DNA of 17,076 nt from positions 1 to 17,076 of the forward strand of contig JAMYHX010000691.1 in the NCBI GenBank assembly GCA_025529335.1. The letters run 5' to 3'. This document shows positions 1-8,393 of this stretch, piece after piece. This DNA comes from Rhizopus sp. PT2906. Taxonomy: Eukaryota > Mucoromycota > Mucoromycetes > Mucorales > Rhizopodaceae. Both the position numbers and the translations under genes were made by a program. Every line of letters begins with the position of its first letter. Position 1 is the stretch's first letter. Below the pieces are notes generated by a model. The model was not told where the DNA came from, made no database searches, and was given only the letters and a program-made list of their open reading frames with translations.

Positions 1-480
1 AATACACGTTATTAACATATATAACGCGACATGCCCAACTATCATTGGCCATAATTAAATCGGTTCCTTAATAATTCAGTTTTCATATAAAATGACGCTG
101 TTTGTAATATTGAGTTCTCTCTCTCTCGTCTTGATCTTAATAGAGAGGTTATATAGAAACTCGTTGACTTATACTTCTCTTATCATTTCCCATTGTTCTG
201 ATCAATATTTCATATTGGTTAACATATTAATCATAGACACATGCCTGATTTGTCAAGGTTTATACATTGACTTTTGTTTTCTGTTGGATAATATTTATTC
301 TCATTCGTTTTACCATTTGTATATTATGCGCCTTTTTTACCAAATAAATAGCTTGGTCTGCCGCTTGCTGTATGCGAACGAACTGCGTCAAGGTCAAAGC
401 CATCGTGTTCTCTTCTGTTAGCCCAAATAGATTAAAAACTATAAATACACATTCCTTAAACATTCGTTAATAAAAAGTGC
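1..480. other. AT-rich spacer with a possible short exon
   Basis: No gene can be demonstrated here. On the minus strand, 260-463 carries an open frame whose middle (MALTLTQFVRIQQAADQAIY, about 346-405) reads like an amphipathic helix, and GT-AG signals could remove the stretch after it. It lies just downstream of the stop codon of the minus-strand gene ending at 481, but none of the available splice phases joins it to that gene. The plus-strand frame over the same bases is hydrophobic and looks like an antisense shadow. Confidence 0.3.
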
Positions 481-1226
481 TTATGCTATTGGGTCAGCAA
501 TTACAAGGCTAAGCGCATTAGATCGTCTTGAAGTGTCTTTAATATCGTCGCTTACTGCAGGCAAAAATAAAATAAAAAACATATCAGATAGCATCCAAAA
601 GAAAACGTTATAACAATACCTTGACTATATAGGTCAGCTTTCTTTGTTTTCTTGGAATCCCAATAGCCATCGCAAGTACGAAGAATAGATGGAAATACAA
701 TTTCTTTGAGCCTTTCTATAAGATAAAGCCGTGACTATCAAAACCATTGGGTATATTACCTATTAGACCGTAAATTACAGTCAGTTCTGCTCTCAAGTCA
801 ATGTTTTTCTCAAGATAGCTTGTGTTACCTGTAACCTTTATTAGCGGTAATTAAAAAGCAAAAGAGGACAATGGTAGGATGAGTCTGCGAGTGGAGGAGT
901 GTGCTGACAGAAATGAAAGCTATGCCTGTTATATAAAACAAAACTATCTAAAGCGACCATCCTTGGTCATCAAATATACACTACTAGCAGTAGTGTTGAA
1001 TGGCATTAAAGTTCAAATCTAGGGCCATCATATAATGCTTCTCATACGAAGCGCAAGGATCATTGATAGACACTACGATAGACCATGTAGTCATAGGTTC
1101 AGCAAATATTGCCCATACTAGTTTTGGAAATTATCAATTTTGCATGTAATTACCTTTTTTTTTCTCCTTAATGAGAAATGTTACCTTTTCATCACATGTA
1201 TAAACATACAGGCATTTGAAGGACAT
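481..1226 (-). CDS. Unrecognised multi-exon gene, broken or unresolved in the middle
   Basis: I do not recognise this protein. The 5' end reads from ATG at 1226 (MSFKCLYVYTCDEKV...) through exon 1226-1154, an unusually short 36-base GT-AG intron, and an exon from 1117 (VWAIFAEPMTTWSIVVSIND...) that runs into a stop at about 984. A coding-like stretch in the next frame (VYLMTKDGRFR, about 955-985) suggests a frameshift or a missed splice. The 3' end is cleaner: a frame open upstream of 760 and ending there (YLEKNIDLRAELTVIYGLI), intron 759-716, exon 715-620 (ERLKEIVFPSILRTCDGYWD...), intron 619-555, exon 554-481, stop TAA at 481-483. All three 3' exons join in phase, which is hard to get by chance. 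The mixed picture fits either a young pseudogene or a gene whose middle exons I failed to place. It is divergent from the chitosanase gene, with 262 bases between the two starts. Confidence 0.4.
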
Positions 1227-1448
1227 GAAGGGGATTATTTATTGTCTCGAAGCCCAGGTGGCCACAAAACAATAGTTATAACGATGTTCTAGTGTAGTTA
1301 TTTATGATGAACACAATAGAATAATAAATGGATTTATCAAATCGTACAAGATAATTTTGATAAACCCTCTTTTTTTTTTTATTGACTTGAAAAGACCCTG
1401 TATATAAATTAAGCCCTGATTTGGAAATATTTTAATTAGCAGCAAACT

Positions 1449-1456
1449 TATAAAAG
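1449..1456 (+). promoter_or_regulatory. TATA box of the chitosanase gene
   Basis: TATAAAAG sits 33 bases before the ATG at 1489 and is followed by a pyrimidine-rich stretch (ttcttcttgtacttctttt). The short distance implies a very short 5' leader. A clear TATA box suits a secreted, inducible enzyme; that regulation is an inference. Confidence 0.55.
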
Positions 1457-1488
1457 GCAGGGTTCTTCTTGTACTTCTTTTCATAATT

Positions 1489-3001
1489 ATGCTTCGATCT
1501 CTCTTTTTATTACTTTTGTTGCCCTTTGCTATTGCAGAGAATGAATACTGCTCAGGCAATCGATTTAAGCCAACAGAGGCTAACTGTGCCAAATTTGAAT
1601 TCTCCAAATTGAAAGATGATGGCCAATGTACAGATAGTAGCAAAGCAACAAATGGTACATTTCATGGTATAAAACCAAAGAATTGCACTACGTACGTATT
1701 ATATGCTGCCAATCATTCTTTTTTTTTTTCTAACTTGTCACAATAGATTCTATGATATTAGTGATCTACCTAATCAGTCTATGGATCCAGAGGCGGTCAA
1801 AATGGCCGAGCTGATTACGAATGTGTAAGTTGGGCCAAATAAATTGTGTGTCTCTGTTAATGTGTTTCTGTAGATTCGAAAATGGGAACACTGTAATGGG
1901 TTACGCAGTAAAGATCATGTGATACAGGTTTCCCACTGGAGCTTCGGTCAACTTCTTGCACTAAAGCTTTATCTTGGGCAATAGCCCAGTAGGAAACCTG
2001 CTACATACATTATAAGAATACTTACATCATTTTTTTAGGCTGCAGAACGTTTGGGAGATTGTCGTGGCTATACTTGGTAAGTTGATCTAGTGCCCTCAAA
2101 AGTGTGTGTCTCTTTAACCCTTTTGTCAGCGGTTACATTGGTTTCACAACTGGTACAAATGATGCCTATGCGGTTGTAAAGGAATATATAAAGCGACAAC
2201 CCAAGGCATCCATCGGACGATATTTGCCTGCTTTACAAGATTTGACAAAATATGGTTTCGGTGATCCTAAGCGAGATGATACTAGTCATCTCAAAGGGTT
2301 TGACAAGGCATGGAAAAAGGCGGCTTGCGATGATCCTGTCTTTATTCAAACACAGTTGGATGTGGGACATTCTATGTATTTACAACCTGCACTCAAGTAT
2401 GCTGCAAGTGTAGGCATTCATTCTAATCTTGGAAAAGCCATCTTTTATGGTAATAACTTTATATGTCATAAAAAGATAAGGTTGTCTTAATTTATATTTT
2501 TATAGATACTATTGTTCAACATGGCTGGCAGGTAATAATAAATTATCCGTCTTAATATGTAAAGCATTTACACGTCTTCATTAGTATGTTGAGAAATACA
2601 TCAATCTTCCAAGGGTGCTCGAACTCACAGGCCCTAAAAGAAAAGGTGAGTCTGAAGCATCCTACATGACCCGGTTCCTTACGATACGAAGACAATTGGT
2701 CTGCTGCTACCCTGGCAAAGCCTGGTAAATTAAATAAACAGAGATGACTGAATGGCTGCTTAAATTTTTCTCCTTTAGGAATGACTCAGCGGACAGAATG
2801 CAAGACCTCCAAAGCATAGTTGACGACTGGTCACAGCATGAAAACTTGACACAACCTATCACTTTGAAGATCTACGGGGCCAAAATCACAGGAAAGGAAG
2901 ATATCACTATGGATACAGAACGATGTAAAAAGCAGAAAAAGAAACCACATAACCCTCCTCAATCTATACCATTGCCTATTCCCGATAAATGCCCTTCTTA
3001 A
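1489..3001 (+). CDS. Secreted GH46 chitosanase
   Basis: Endo-acting hydrolase of chitosan, which is abundant in Mucoromycota walls; secreted. Exons: 1489-1691, 1747-1824, 1874-1907, 2039-2076, 2130-2449, 2506-2531, 2585-2724, 2779-3001, giving 353 residues. All phases agree. Residues 1-16 (MLRSLFLLLLLPFAIA) form a signal peptide. The GH46 core starts at about residue 85. E96 in VFENGN is the expected catalytic acid, and D112 in GDCRGYTCGYIGFTTGTND matches the family DGRGYT...GF.TGT.D block that holds the second catalytic Asp. Later landmarks are AIFYDTIVQHG, TRFLTIRRQLVCCYPGKAW and ITGKEDITMDTERC. The C terminus is a basic, proline-rich tail (KKQKKKPHNPP...). Oddities: Cys113 replaces the usual Gly after the catalytic Asp, and intron 3 is 131 bases long and holds a foldback. 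An AATAAA at 3030-3035 lies only 23 bases before the next ATG. Family assignment is firm; exact splice sites are hand-placed. Confidence 0.88.
1925..2000. repeat. Foldback (inverted repeat) inside chitosanase intron 3
   Basis: Left arm 1925-1942 (caggtttcccactggagc) pairs with right arm 1984-2000 (gcccagtaggaaacctg), with two mismatches or bulges. A second, competing hairpin lies at 1975-1988 (tgggc-aata-gccca). TA dinucleotides occur just outside both ends (1923-1924 and 2002-2003). The 76-base unit accounts for most of the extra length of this intron. Confidence 0.6.
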
Positions 3002-3057
3002 AAAAATTGTGAAACAGAAGCTTGTGAATAATAAAATATTTTTTTTCTTCTTTAATA

Positions 3058-4497
3058 ATGGAGTATCGATATTTAGGCAACTCGGGCTTAAAAGTGAGTG
3101 TACTTTCTTTAGGTTCTTGGATAACTTTTGGTAAAAAAAAAATATATAAAAGCCATATCTTTTGCCCTTGAAAAGACGAAAAGTAACAAACTTTAGGTGG
3201 ACAAATCTCTGCTGGTAAATTCTGGACACATGCGTACATGTTGTATACTAAAAAGAAATATAGAGCAAACCGCCGAGATTGTAAAGACAGCATTGGAATT
3301 AGGCATCAATCACTTTGATGTAGCAGAAAGTCACTCTGGTAAATGAAATATAACAACATGACAAGTGGCACTTACAATAATAAAGGCGGACAGGCTGAGA
3401 TTGACTTGGGATTAGCCTTACGAAACCAACCAGGACTTCGACGTTCAGATTATGTCCTCTCTACCAAGGTCTTTTGGGGAGGTAAAGGGCCTAACGATAG
3501 AGGTTTATCCAGAAAGCATGTATTTGAAGGCACCGTGGCTTGCTTACAGCGACTACAATTGGATTACGTGGATATATTGTATGCACAACGGCCAGGTAAG
3601 AGAAAGAGACAAAGGGGTTCCTTTTTTACCAAAATACTCATCTTACCTATCTCCAGATCCTGATACACCTATGGAAGAGATTGTGCGTGCATTCAACTGG
3701 TGTATTGATAAAGGCATGGCCCTTTATTGGGGAACAAGTGAATGGCCAGCTTATTTGATTACAGAAGCAATGCATGTAGCTGCCCGGTTGAACCTAATAG
3801 CGCCCATTACAGAAGTAAGATCAACAGCAGCGTATGATATAGCAGAATATTAAAATCTTCTTTAGTCACCACAGTATAATATGCTGAATAGAGAACGAGT
3901 GGAAAAAGAGTATTTGCCAATGTTTCAGAAATACAAGCTAGGTACATGCACATGGTCACCTTTAGCCTCAGGTATACAAAACATGAAACATGCCCCCTTA
4001 TTGTGTCTGGTTGCAGCGTAATTTTCTCATATGTTGTACAAAAGGTCTATTGAGTGGGAAATACAATGATGGCATTATTCCTCCCTATACGCGATTCTCC
4101 ATCCAGGATCATCCGGTGATCAACAGACTAAGAGCAGGATTCTTTAGTGAAGAAGGAAGAAGAAAATTGGAAAAGATAAAGATGGTGTGTGTAAGTGAAA
4201 ATATGACATTATGTGTGTGTGTGTGTGTGTGTGTGTGAAACAAGGTTACAAACATATCAGCGTACATAGGCTATTGCACACCGATTAGGATGCACACCAG
4301 CACAATTAGGAATTGCCTGGTGTCTGAAGAATGAGAATGTAACATCGGTCATCATTGGTGCATCTACACCTGCACAGGCTAGAGAGAACATTAAAGCGCT
4401 GAATATTCGTCATTTACTAACAGAAGATGTGATGCATGAAATAGATAGAATATTAGGCAATAAGCCCGAAAGTGTATTTGATTTTAGAAAATCATAA
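3058..4497 (+). CDS. Kv-channel beta-subunit-like aldo-keto reductase (AKR6 type)
   Basis: NAD(P)H-binding TIM-barrel protein of the AKR superfamily, closest in sequence style to voltage-gated K+ channel beta subunits; cytosolic. Exons: 3058-3130, 3197-3214, 3264-3338, 3386-3595, 3657-3814, 3866-3971, 4045-4190, 4270-4497, giving 337 residues, the usual length for a core-only member. Landmarks: YRYLGNSGLKVSVLSLGSW at the N terminus, STKVFWGGKGPNDRGLSRKH, YVDILYAQRPDPDTPMEE, ALYWGTSEW, TWSPLASGLLSGKY, GCTPAQLGIAWCLKN and SVIIGASTPAQARENI near the C terminus (cofactor binding). Of the AKR tetrad, D49 and K83 are present, but the Tyr position is His54 (DVAESHS where DTAEVYA is usual) and the fourth position is Gln123. 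The reductase reaction may therefore be weak or lost. A (TG)13 repeat lies in the last intron. The gene starts 56 bases after the chitosanase stop. Confidence 0.88.
4212..4237. repeat. (TG)13 microsatellite in the last AKR intron
   Basis: Twenty-six bases of uninterrupted TG, just downstream of the donor GTAAGT at 4191. The last codons of the preceding exon (GTGTGT) also belong to the same purine-pyrimidine alternation. Likely length-polymorphic. Confidence 0.9.
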
Positions 4498-4548
4498 AAA
4501 GTTTATTATTTAATATAAAACTTTCCCTTACTGAATGGTTTAAATTAT

Positions 4549-4625
4549 GTGTGCGCGTGTGTGTGTGCGTTAAAATAGTAGTAGTGGTAGTAGTAATAAT
4601 AGTAATAATAATAGTAATAATTATT
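4549..4625. repeat. Compound microsatellite between convergent genes
   Basis: A GT/GC-alternating run (4549-4570) is followed by a TAG/TAA trinucleotide run (about 4576-4625). It lies in the 204-base gap between the stop codons of the AKR gene (4497) and the APSES gene (4702), so it falls in the 3' untranslated region of one or both. Confidence 0.85.
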
Positions 4626-4701
4626 CAATGTAGGGATATGTTTTAATACGTTATATATGTGTGTATATATATGGTACAGGGAAATAATATTGGTTGATTG
4701 A

Positions 4702-5798
4702 TTAAGCATAATAGCGGGAGTCATCGGAATAGGGAAGCATAGACGGAACAGACGGCGCAGGTGGTAACTCTTCAATGATTGGTTGCTGGTTTAAATAATA
4801 ACCGTTGGAAAAAATGGGATAATTCATTAAGGGCTCATTCATAATATTGGATACAGACACAAGCGTTGTAGCAGTCGTTGATGAAGGAGCGGTTGTTGCC
4901 ATCGTAGTTGATATTGGCGTTGCTGTTAATGTCGTTGTGATGTTTGTAGTATTTGTTGTTGCTGTATTTTCATTAGAATGATGATGCTGGCGATGCTGAT
5001 GATTATTGTTATTGGTATTATCATTATTATCATTATTAATAGTATTTTTGTATGAATGAGTGTTATGAGTAAATGAATCTTGGGATTGCAAATAAATAGG
5101 ATGATTAGGAATAAAGTAATTTTGAGTTAATTGACTGGAGTAAAAGTACATGGCTGGATCATCAACAAATAAAGGATATAGATAATCAACAATCGTGTAC
5201 TGAATGGCTAAAGCTTTGGCCCTCGCAAATGTAACCCTATTGGATGATGAGTATAATGAATGGATGTTTGTTTGATCTATTTACCAAACGCCTTTTAAAT
5301 GCATGGCACCAACTTTTACAACAACACGTCCTTTTTCATTTTTAAGGATCCCATCGCGTTTGCCACGGGACATGCCTGTGACATTCAGCAGCTTTGTTCC
5401 GTTTATCATGTCATTATCTGAAAAATGAGAGAGAGAGAGAGAGAGAGGTTAGCGTGTATATGATCATTATTATTATTACTATTATTATTATTACCCTGAC
5501 GACGAGCAACGCAGATTCCACGAACGTCAACTTGGTAACAAACAGTGCCCTCATCGTCCCAGAGTGATGTCGTGATTCGTGGCCTTGAAGGTGCTAATGA
5601 GTGGCTGCTACCAGGGTAGTCTACCGTGGGTTGCACTTCGGAGTAATTTGGTGGTTGCCATGATACTGCCGTCGAATTATGGTAAAATTCAGGGTCGTAA
5701 GGATAGTGTTGGCCGGGCCTTGTTGTGGCGGTTGTAAAACTAGGTGGTTTTAACGGATCATTTGATGCGGAATATAGCGGTTCTGTATACTGAAACAT
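4702..5798 (-). CDS. APSES-domain transcription factor (StuA/EFG1-like)
   Basis: Nuclear DNA-binding regulator; in fungi the APSES family controls development, sporulation and morphogenesis. Exons on the minus strand: 5798-5495, 5417-5285, 5236-4702, giving 323 residues. The APSES domain spans about residues 72-178: ITTSLWDDEGTVCYQVDVRG, ICVARRQDNDMINGTKLLNV, TGMSRGKRDGILKNEKGR, VGAMHLKGVWVTFARAKALA and IVDYLYPLFVDDP, matching the StuA/Asm1/EFG1 pattern throughout. The N terminus is Tyr/Pro/Thr-rich; the C terminus has long Asn, His and Thr runs and ends in PIIEELPPAPSVPSMLPYSD, possible activation regions. I start at the ATG at 5798: an in-frame ATG at 5900 would add a Phe/Leu-rich stretch that looks like a pyrimidine-rich leader read through. 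Unlike the bHLH-like yeast Swi4/Mbp1 branch, I see no ankyrin repeats. Intron 1 carries GA/CT and ATT repeats. Confidence 0.9.
5427..5493. repeat. GA and ATT simple repeats filling APSES intron 1
   Basis: (GA)n at 5427-5447 reads as (CT)n on the coding strand, directly before the acceptor ATTTTTCAG, so the microsatellite serves as the polypyrimidine tract. (ATT)n at 5465-5493 lies next to the donor, reading GTAATAATAATA on the coding strand. Almost the whole intron is repeat. Confidence 0.85.
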
Positions 5799-6478
5799 TA
5801 AAGAGGATGACAGCAGTAATGACAAAAAGAAATAGATAAAAAGAAAGAAATGGGAAAACAATGTGAAATTTAATTTATTGAAATCCGAAAAGAAAGACAA
5901 AGTTTATTTGATCTCCTCTTGGAAAATTTTATCTTTTTTTAATACCAAGACACATGTATAAACAAATCATATGAGTTTGGGGGATGATTGTCTTTATGGC
6001 GACCAATTATTCAAAACTATTTATACTCTTTCAGTCGGGTTTATTTTTAGTGTAACTCTTTACATTGCTCTCTTTCTTGCTAGATTTATTCTAAAGTCAG
6101 GAATTTCTCTCTCTCTCTCTGTCTCTGTCTCTTTTAACATAAACGAGAGGAATGTTTTCTTTTATTGCCCTTCAATATCAGATTTCAAAAACAGAAATAA
6201 GCACCATATATAGAAATAAACAAATGTTCTCTCACTATCTTTTTTTTTCTGTCTCTCCTTTATCTCAATGACACCTCTCTCTTTGTGAATTTTTAATTCC
6301 ATCTTTTCAAGATGATAGATGCATATACATGGATAATACACGTAAATAAAATCCATTCTTCTGTTAACTAGAGGACGATAGTAGAATTGAACGCTTAAAC
6401 CTACTTCTTCAACGTTACTTCGGAAGCTCAATTAAAGTTTCTGTGATCCTCTGGTGCAACAAGTATAGGAAAAATATT
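5799..6478. other. APSES upstream region, no gene seen
   Basis: The stretch is AT-rich and holds the likely leader and promoter of the minus-strand APSES gene, including a (TC)n run at 6106-6120 and more CT-rich DNA near 6241-6285. One minus-strand frame (about 6330-6431, containing GLSVQFYYRPLVNRRMDFIY) looks mildly coding and lies just downstream of the relic ending at 6479, but I could not connect it. The plus-strand frame at 5971-6213 is hydrophobic and repeat-derived. Confidence 0.5.
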
Positions 6479-7063
6479 TCAATCTACACTGCCTGCAAAA
6501 TAGCCAAAAATAGTGAAGAATGACTGCTTGAGCTGTAAATGAGGGGAAAAAAAGAATTGTAAAGAAAGCAACAAGCATGGATGAAAGTGGTAGTTATTCA
6601 TGATGTCATTAAAACTCTGTCTTGTTTGTAACTTGGTCTTGTGTAAAGGTACCCCAGTTCCCTCTTTCTTCTGTTCAAATTGACAGTTATGCCCATTTAT
6701 CCAGTTCATGTCTTTCATCAATCTTGGATTTACTGTAATGAACAGATCAACTGAGATGAAGCGTGTCTAGGTTGAATTGTAATCCTGAGCTCTGTATATC
6801 CTGTTTTACTTTGCTTTCATCAATATTATCGATTGTCTGGCATGAAATTGCTGGTAGAGATCATACCAATCATCTAGTTTATAGAAAATAACATCCAAAG
6901 ATTAATTGCGTTATTTTTTTTCCGATTGGGTGATTTGTCTTTTGTCTGAATTGGGCATTTTTGACAGCATTAATGTTTGCTTTTCGAAAAATGAAAGATT
7001 CTTTGAGGTTGTATCAAGTAGATATACCTTTATTAGCATATCATTTGTCTTTTGCACAGAGGT
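6479..7063 (-). pseudogene. Decayed or unresolved gene with a nuclease-like pattern
   Basis: I do not recognise the family. The best part is the last exon, 6766-6479 (96 codons with stop): TRFISVDLFITVNPRLMKDM, then NWINGHNCQFEQKKEGTGVP, then TKLQTRQSFNDIMNN, ending FTIFGYFAGSVD. It joins in phase, over a 43-base GT-AG intron (6809-6767), to a frame open from 6860 (AISCQTIDNIDESK). Upstream, a 51-codon frame (7063-6911) reads NDMLIKVYLLDTTSKNLSFF and later SDKRQITQSEKK, then hits TAA; beyond two close stops the same frame stays open (LDDWYDLYQQFHARQS). Coding-like composition in several pieces but no continuous model points to decay. The pattern VDLFI followed by FEQKK resembles the D...ExK core of PD-(D/E)XK nucleases, which is only a suggestion. 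Confidence 0.38.
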
Positions 7064-7234
7064 TTAAGGAATGATGATAAGCATATAAATCATTGCTGTA
7101 GTCGTTGCAAAAAAAAAAAGTAATTGCATCTTGCTTTTCTACACTAGACATCGTATCCAAAGCTCAATGTTAGGAATATTCCCATTTTTGTATTTAAAAC
7201 AGTATATAAAAGAAAAAAGAAAGAAGAAAAAAAA

Positions 7235-7249
7235 AGAGAGAGAGAGAGA
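7235..7249. repeat. Short (GA)n run in purine-rich DNA
   Basis: About seven GA units inside a longer A/G-only tract (roughly 7209-7255). It makes one plus-strand frame look lysine/glutamate-rich, which is an artefact of composition. Confidence 0.7.
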
Positions 7250-7447
7250 AAAAGAATTAATTGAAGCATTTATATCAAGAAACAAACAAATGTATTACTG
7301 CATACACTTGCATTTCCTTGCATGGTTTGATGAACCCTCATTCCTCGCCTTCATTGACCGTATGTCTTGGCTTTCGCGCGGATTTAAAGTGCATTGACTA
7401 CAAAAAAATCACCTTAATACTTTCTTAATCCCGAGCGTTTTTTTTAG

Positions 7448-8393
7448 AGCCCAGATCACAATTTGTTCCTTAACGTCAACTGCCTTTATAAAAAACAAGC
7501 GCTTAATGAAGTGAGTTTTACGATAAATATTCTAGCTCAGACATCACCATGGGAGCTATAGATCGAGTGCCCTGTGAGAATTGAGTGGGTGTTTTTATTC
7601 TGTTAACCGAAAGGGCTATCGCCATTTATAGTTATTGACAGCTCAGACAAGTCACATGCCAACACAAAAAATTTATCTGATCCCGCCTTCTTCCTATCCC
7701 AATTGCATGTGGAATAAATATACATTTCTTATTTTTAGAGCCTCTTTGACGATGCCGTTTGATTCAATAATAAATCAAATGCAAAAAGGGTATCGACAGG
7801 TTAGCTGCGGACTTAGACTTGGTAAAAAAAAAAAAAAAAGAGGAGGCGCGAGAAAGAATAAGGGTGTGTAACAGGAGTTGAAGGTCACTTTTTTTAATAA
7901 CTGGGATCGTGCTAACTTTATGAACTCAGCTACTAACTCATATACTTTTCGGGGACATGATAGATCAATCGACGATGTTAAAAAAGGATCACCATATATA
8001 TCTGGATATGTCCGCTTATTTGAATGGTAATTCGCTGGTAACCACGACCTAAATTCGCCATGTCGGCTCTGTCCTTTTGCGTATACTTCAAGATTACACA
8101 AACCAAAAATTTTTAAAAATTTTACAATCTGAAAGAACTGTCATACGCGCAGATTATTCACTTGTTTGGGAAAAAAGGAAAATGAATACAACCATTTGTA
8201 GCTAGTGGAATTTTTTTATTGATTAATATTTGTTTATAAAATTCCTAATGATGAGTCGTTAAGGATTACATGAAGGAGTAGTTTGCATATTACATCATGT
8301 ATTTTTCTTTTCTCGAAAAATAGTTGTAAAGGACGCGTACGAAGGGTTTTAGCAGATCAATTGGTTGCTATACCAAAGTCTTCCATTGGTTAA
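7448..8393 (+). pseudogene. Decayed plus-strand gene in several coding-like fragments
   Basis: No family recognised. After an acceptor-like TTTTTTAG at 7447, one frame runs 7448-7717: SPDHNLFLNVNCLYKKQALN, EVSFTINILAQTSPWEL, a TAG at 7559, IECPVRIEW, a TAA at 7604, then VIDSSDKSHANTKNLSDPAF and FLSQLHVE before TAA at 7715. Later fragments on the same strand are 7875-8030 (ELKVTFFNNWDRANFMNSAT, RGHDRSIDDVKKGSPYISGY, VRLFEW) after a possible acceptor GTAACAG, 8120-8185 (FYNLKELSYAQIIHLFGKK) and 8325-8393 (GRVRRVLADQLVAIPKSSIG) after AAAAATAG. Each fragment has protein-like composition and several follow acceptor-like AG sites, but donors and phases do not link them. I read this as a multi-exon gene that has picked up stop codons, or one with exons I cannot place. 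Confidence 0.35.

Noticed and set aside
92..421. Plus-strand open frame of 109 codons near the left edge
   Set aside because: Its product is hydrophobic with no domain logic and lies in AT-rich DNA opposite a more protein-like minus-strand frame; it looks like an antisense shadow.
1005..1030. tRNA B-box-like string gttcaaatctagg
   Set aside because: I could not find a matching A box, anticodon stem or acceptor stem around it.
2744..2778. Extension of the last chitosanase exon upstream (MTEWLLKFFSFR)
   Set aside because: The family alignment instead requires the preceding sequence RRQLVCCYPGKAW to join directly to NDSADR over the intron 2725-2778; the extension is intron read in frame.
4545..4775. 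Minus-strand frame with runs of Tyr and His
   Set aside because: It is a translation of the TAG/TAA and GT microsatellites in the 3' region between the AKR and APSES genes.
5971..6213. Plus-strand frame with a hydrophobic middle, possible small membrane protein
   Set aside because: The second half is a translated TC repeat, there is no splice-supported extension, and it overlaps the promoter side of the APSES gene.
7775..8101. Minus-strand frame of 108 codons
   Set aside because: Its C-terminal part is translated poly-T and G/A-rich sequence. The opposite strand over 7875-8030 reads better as protein and follows an acceptor site.
8106..8123. Perfect 18-base A/T palindrome
   Set aside because: It is made only of A and T runs in AT-rich DNA and has no associated element ends or motif.
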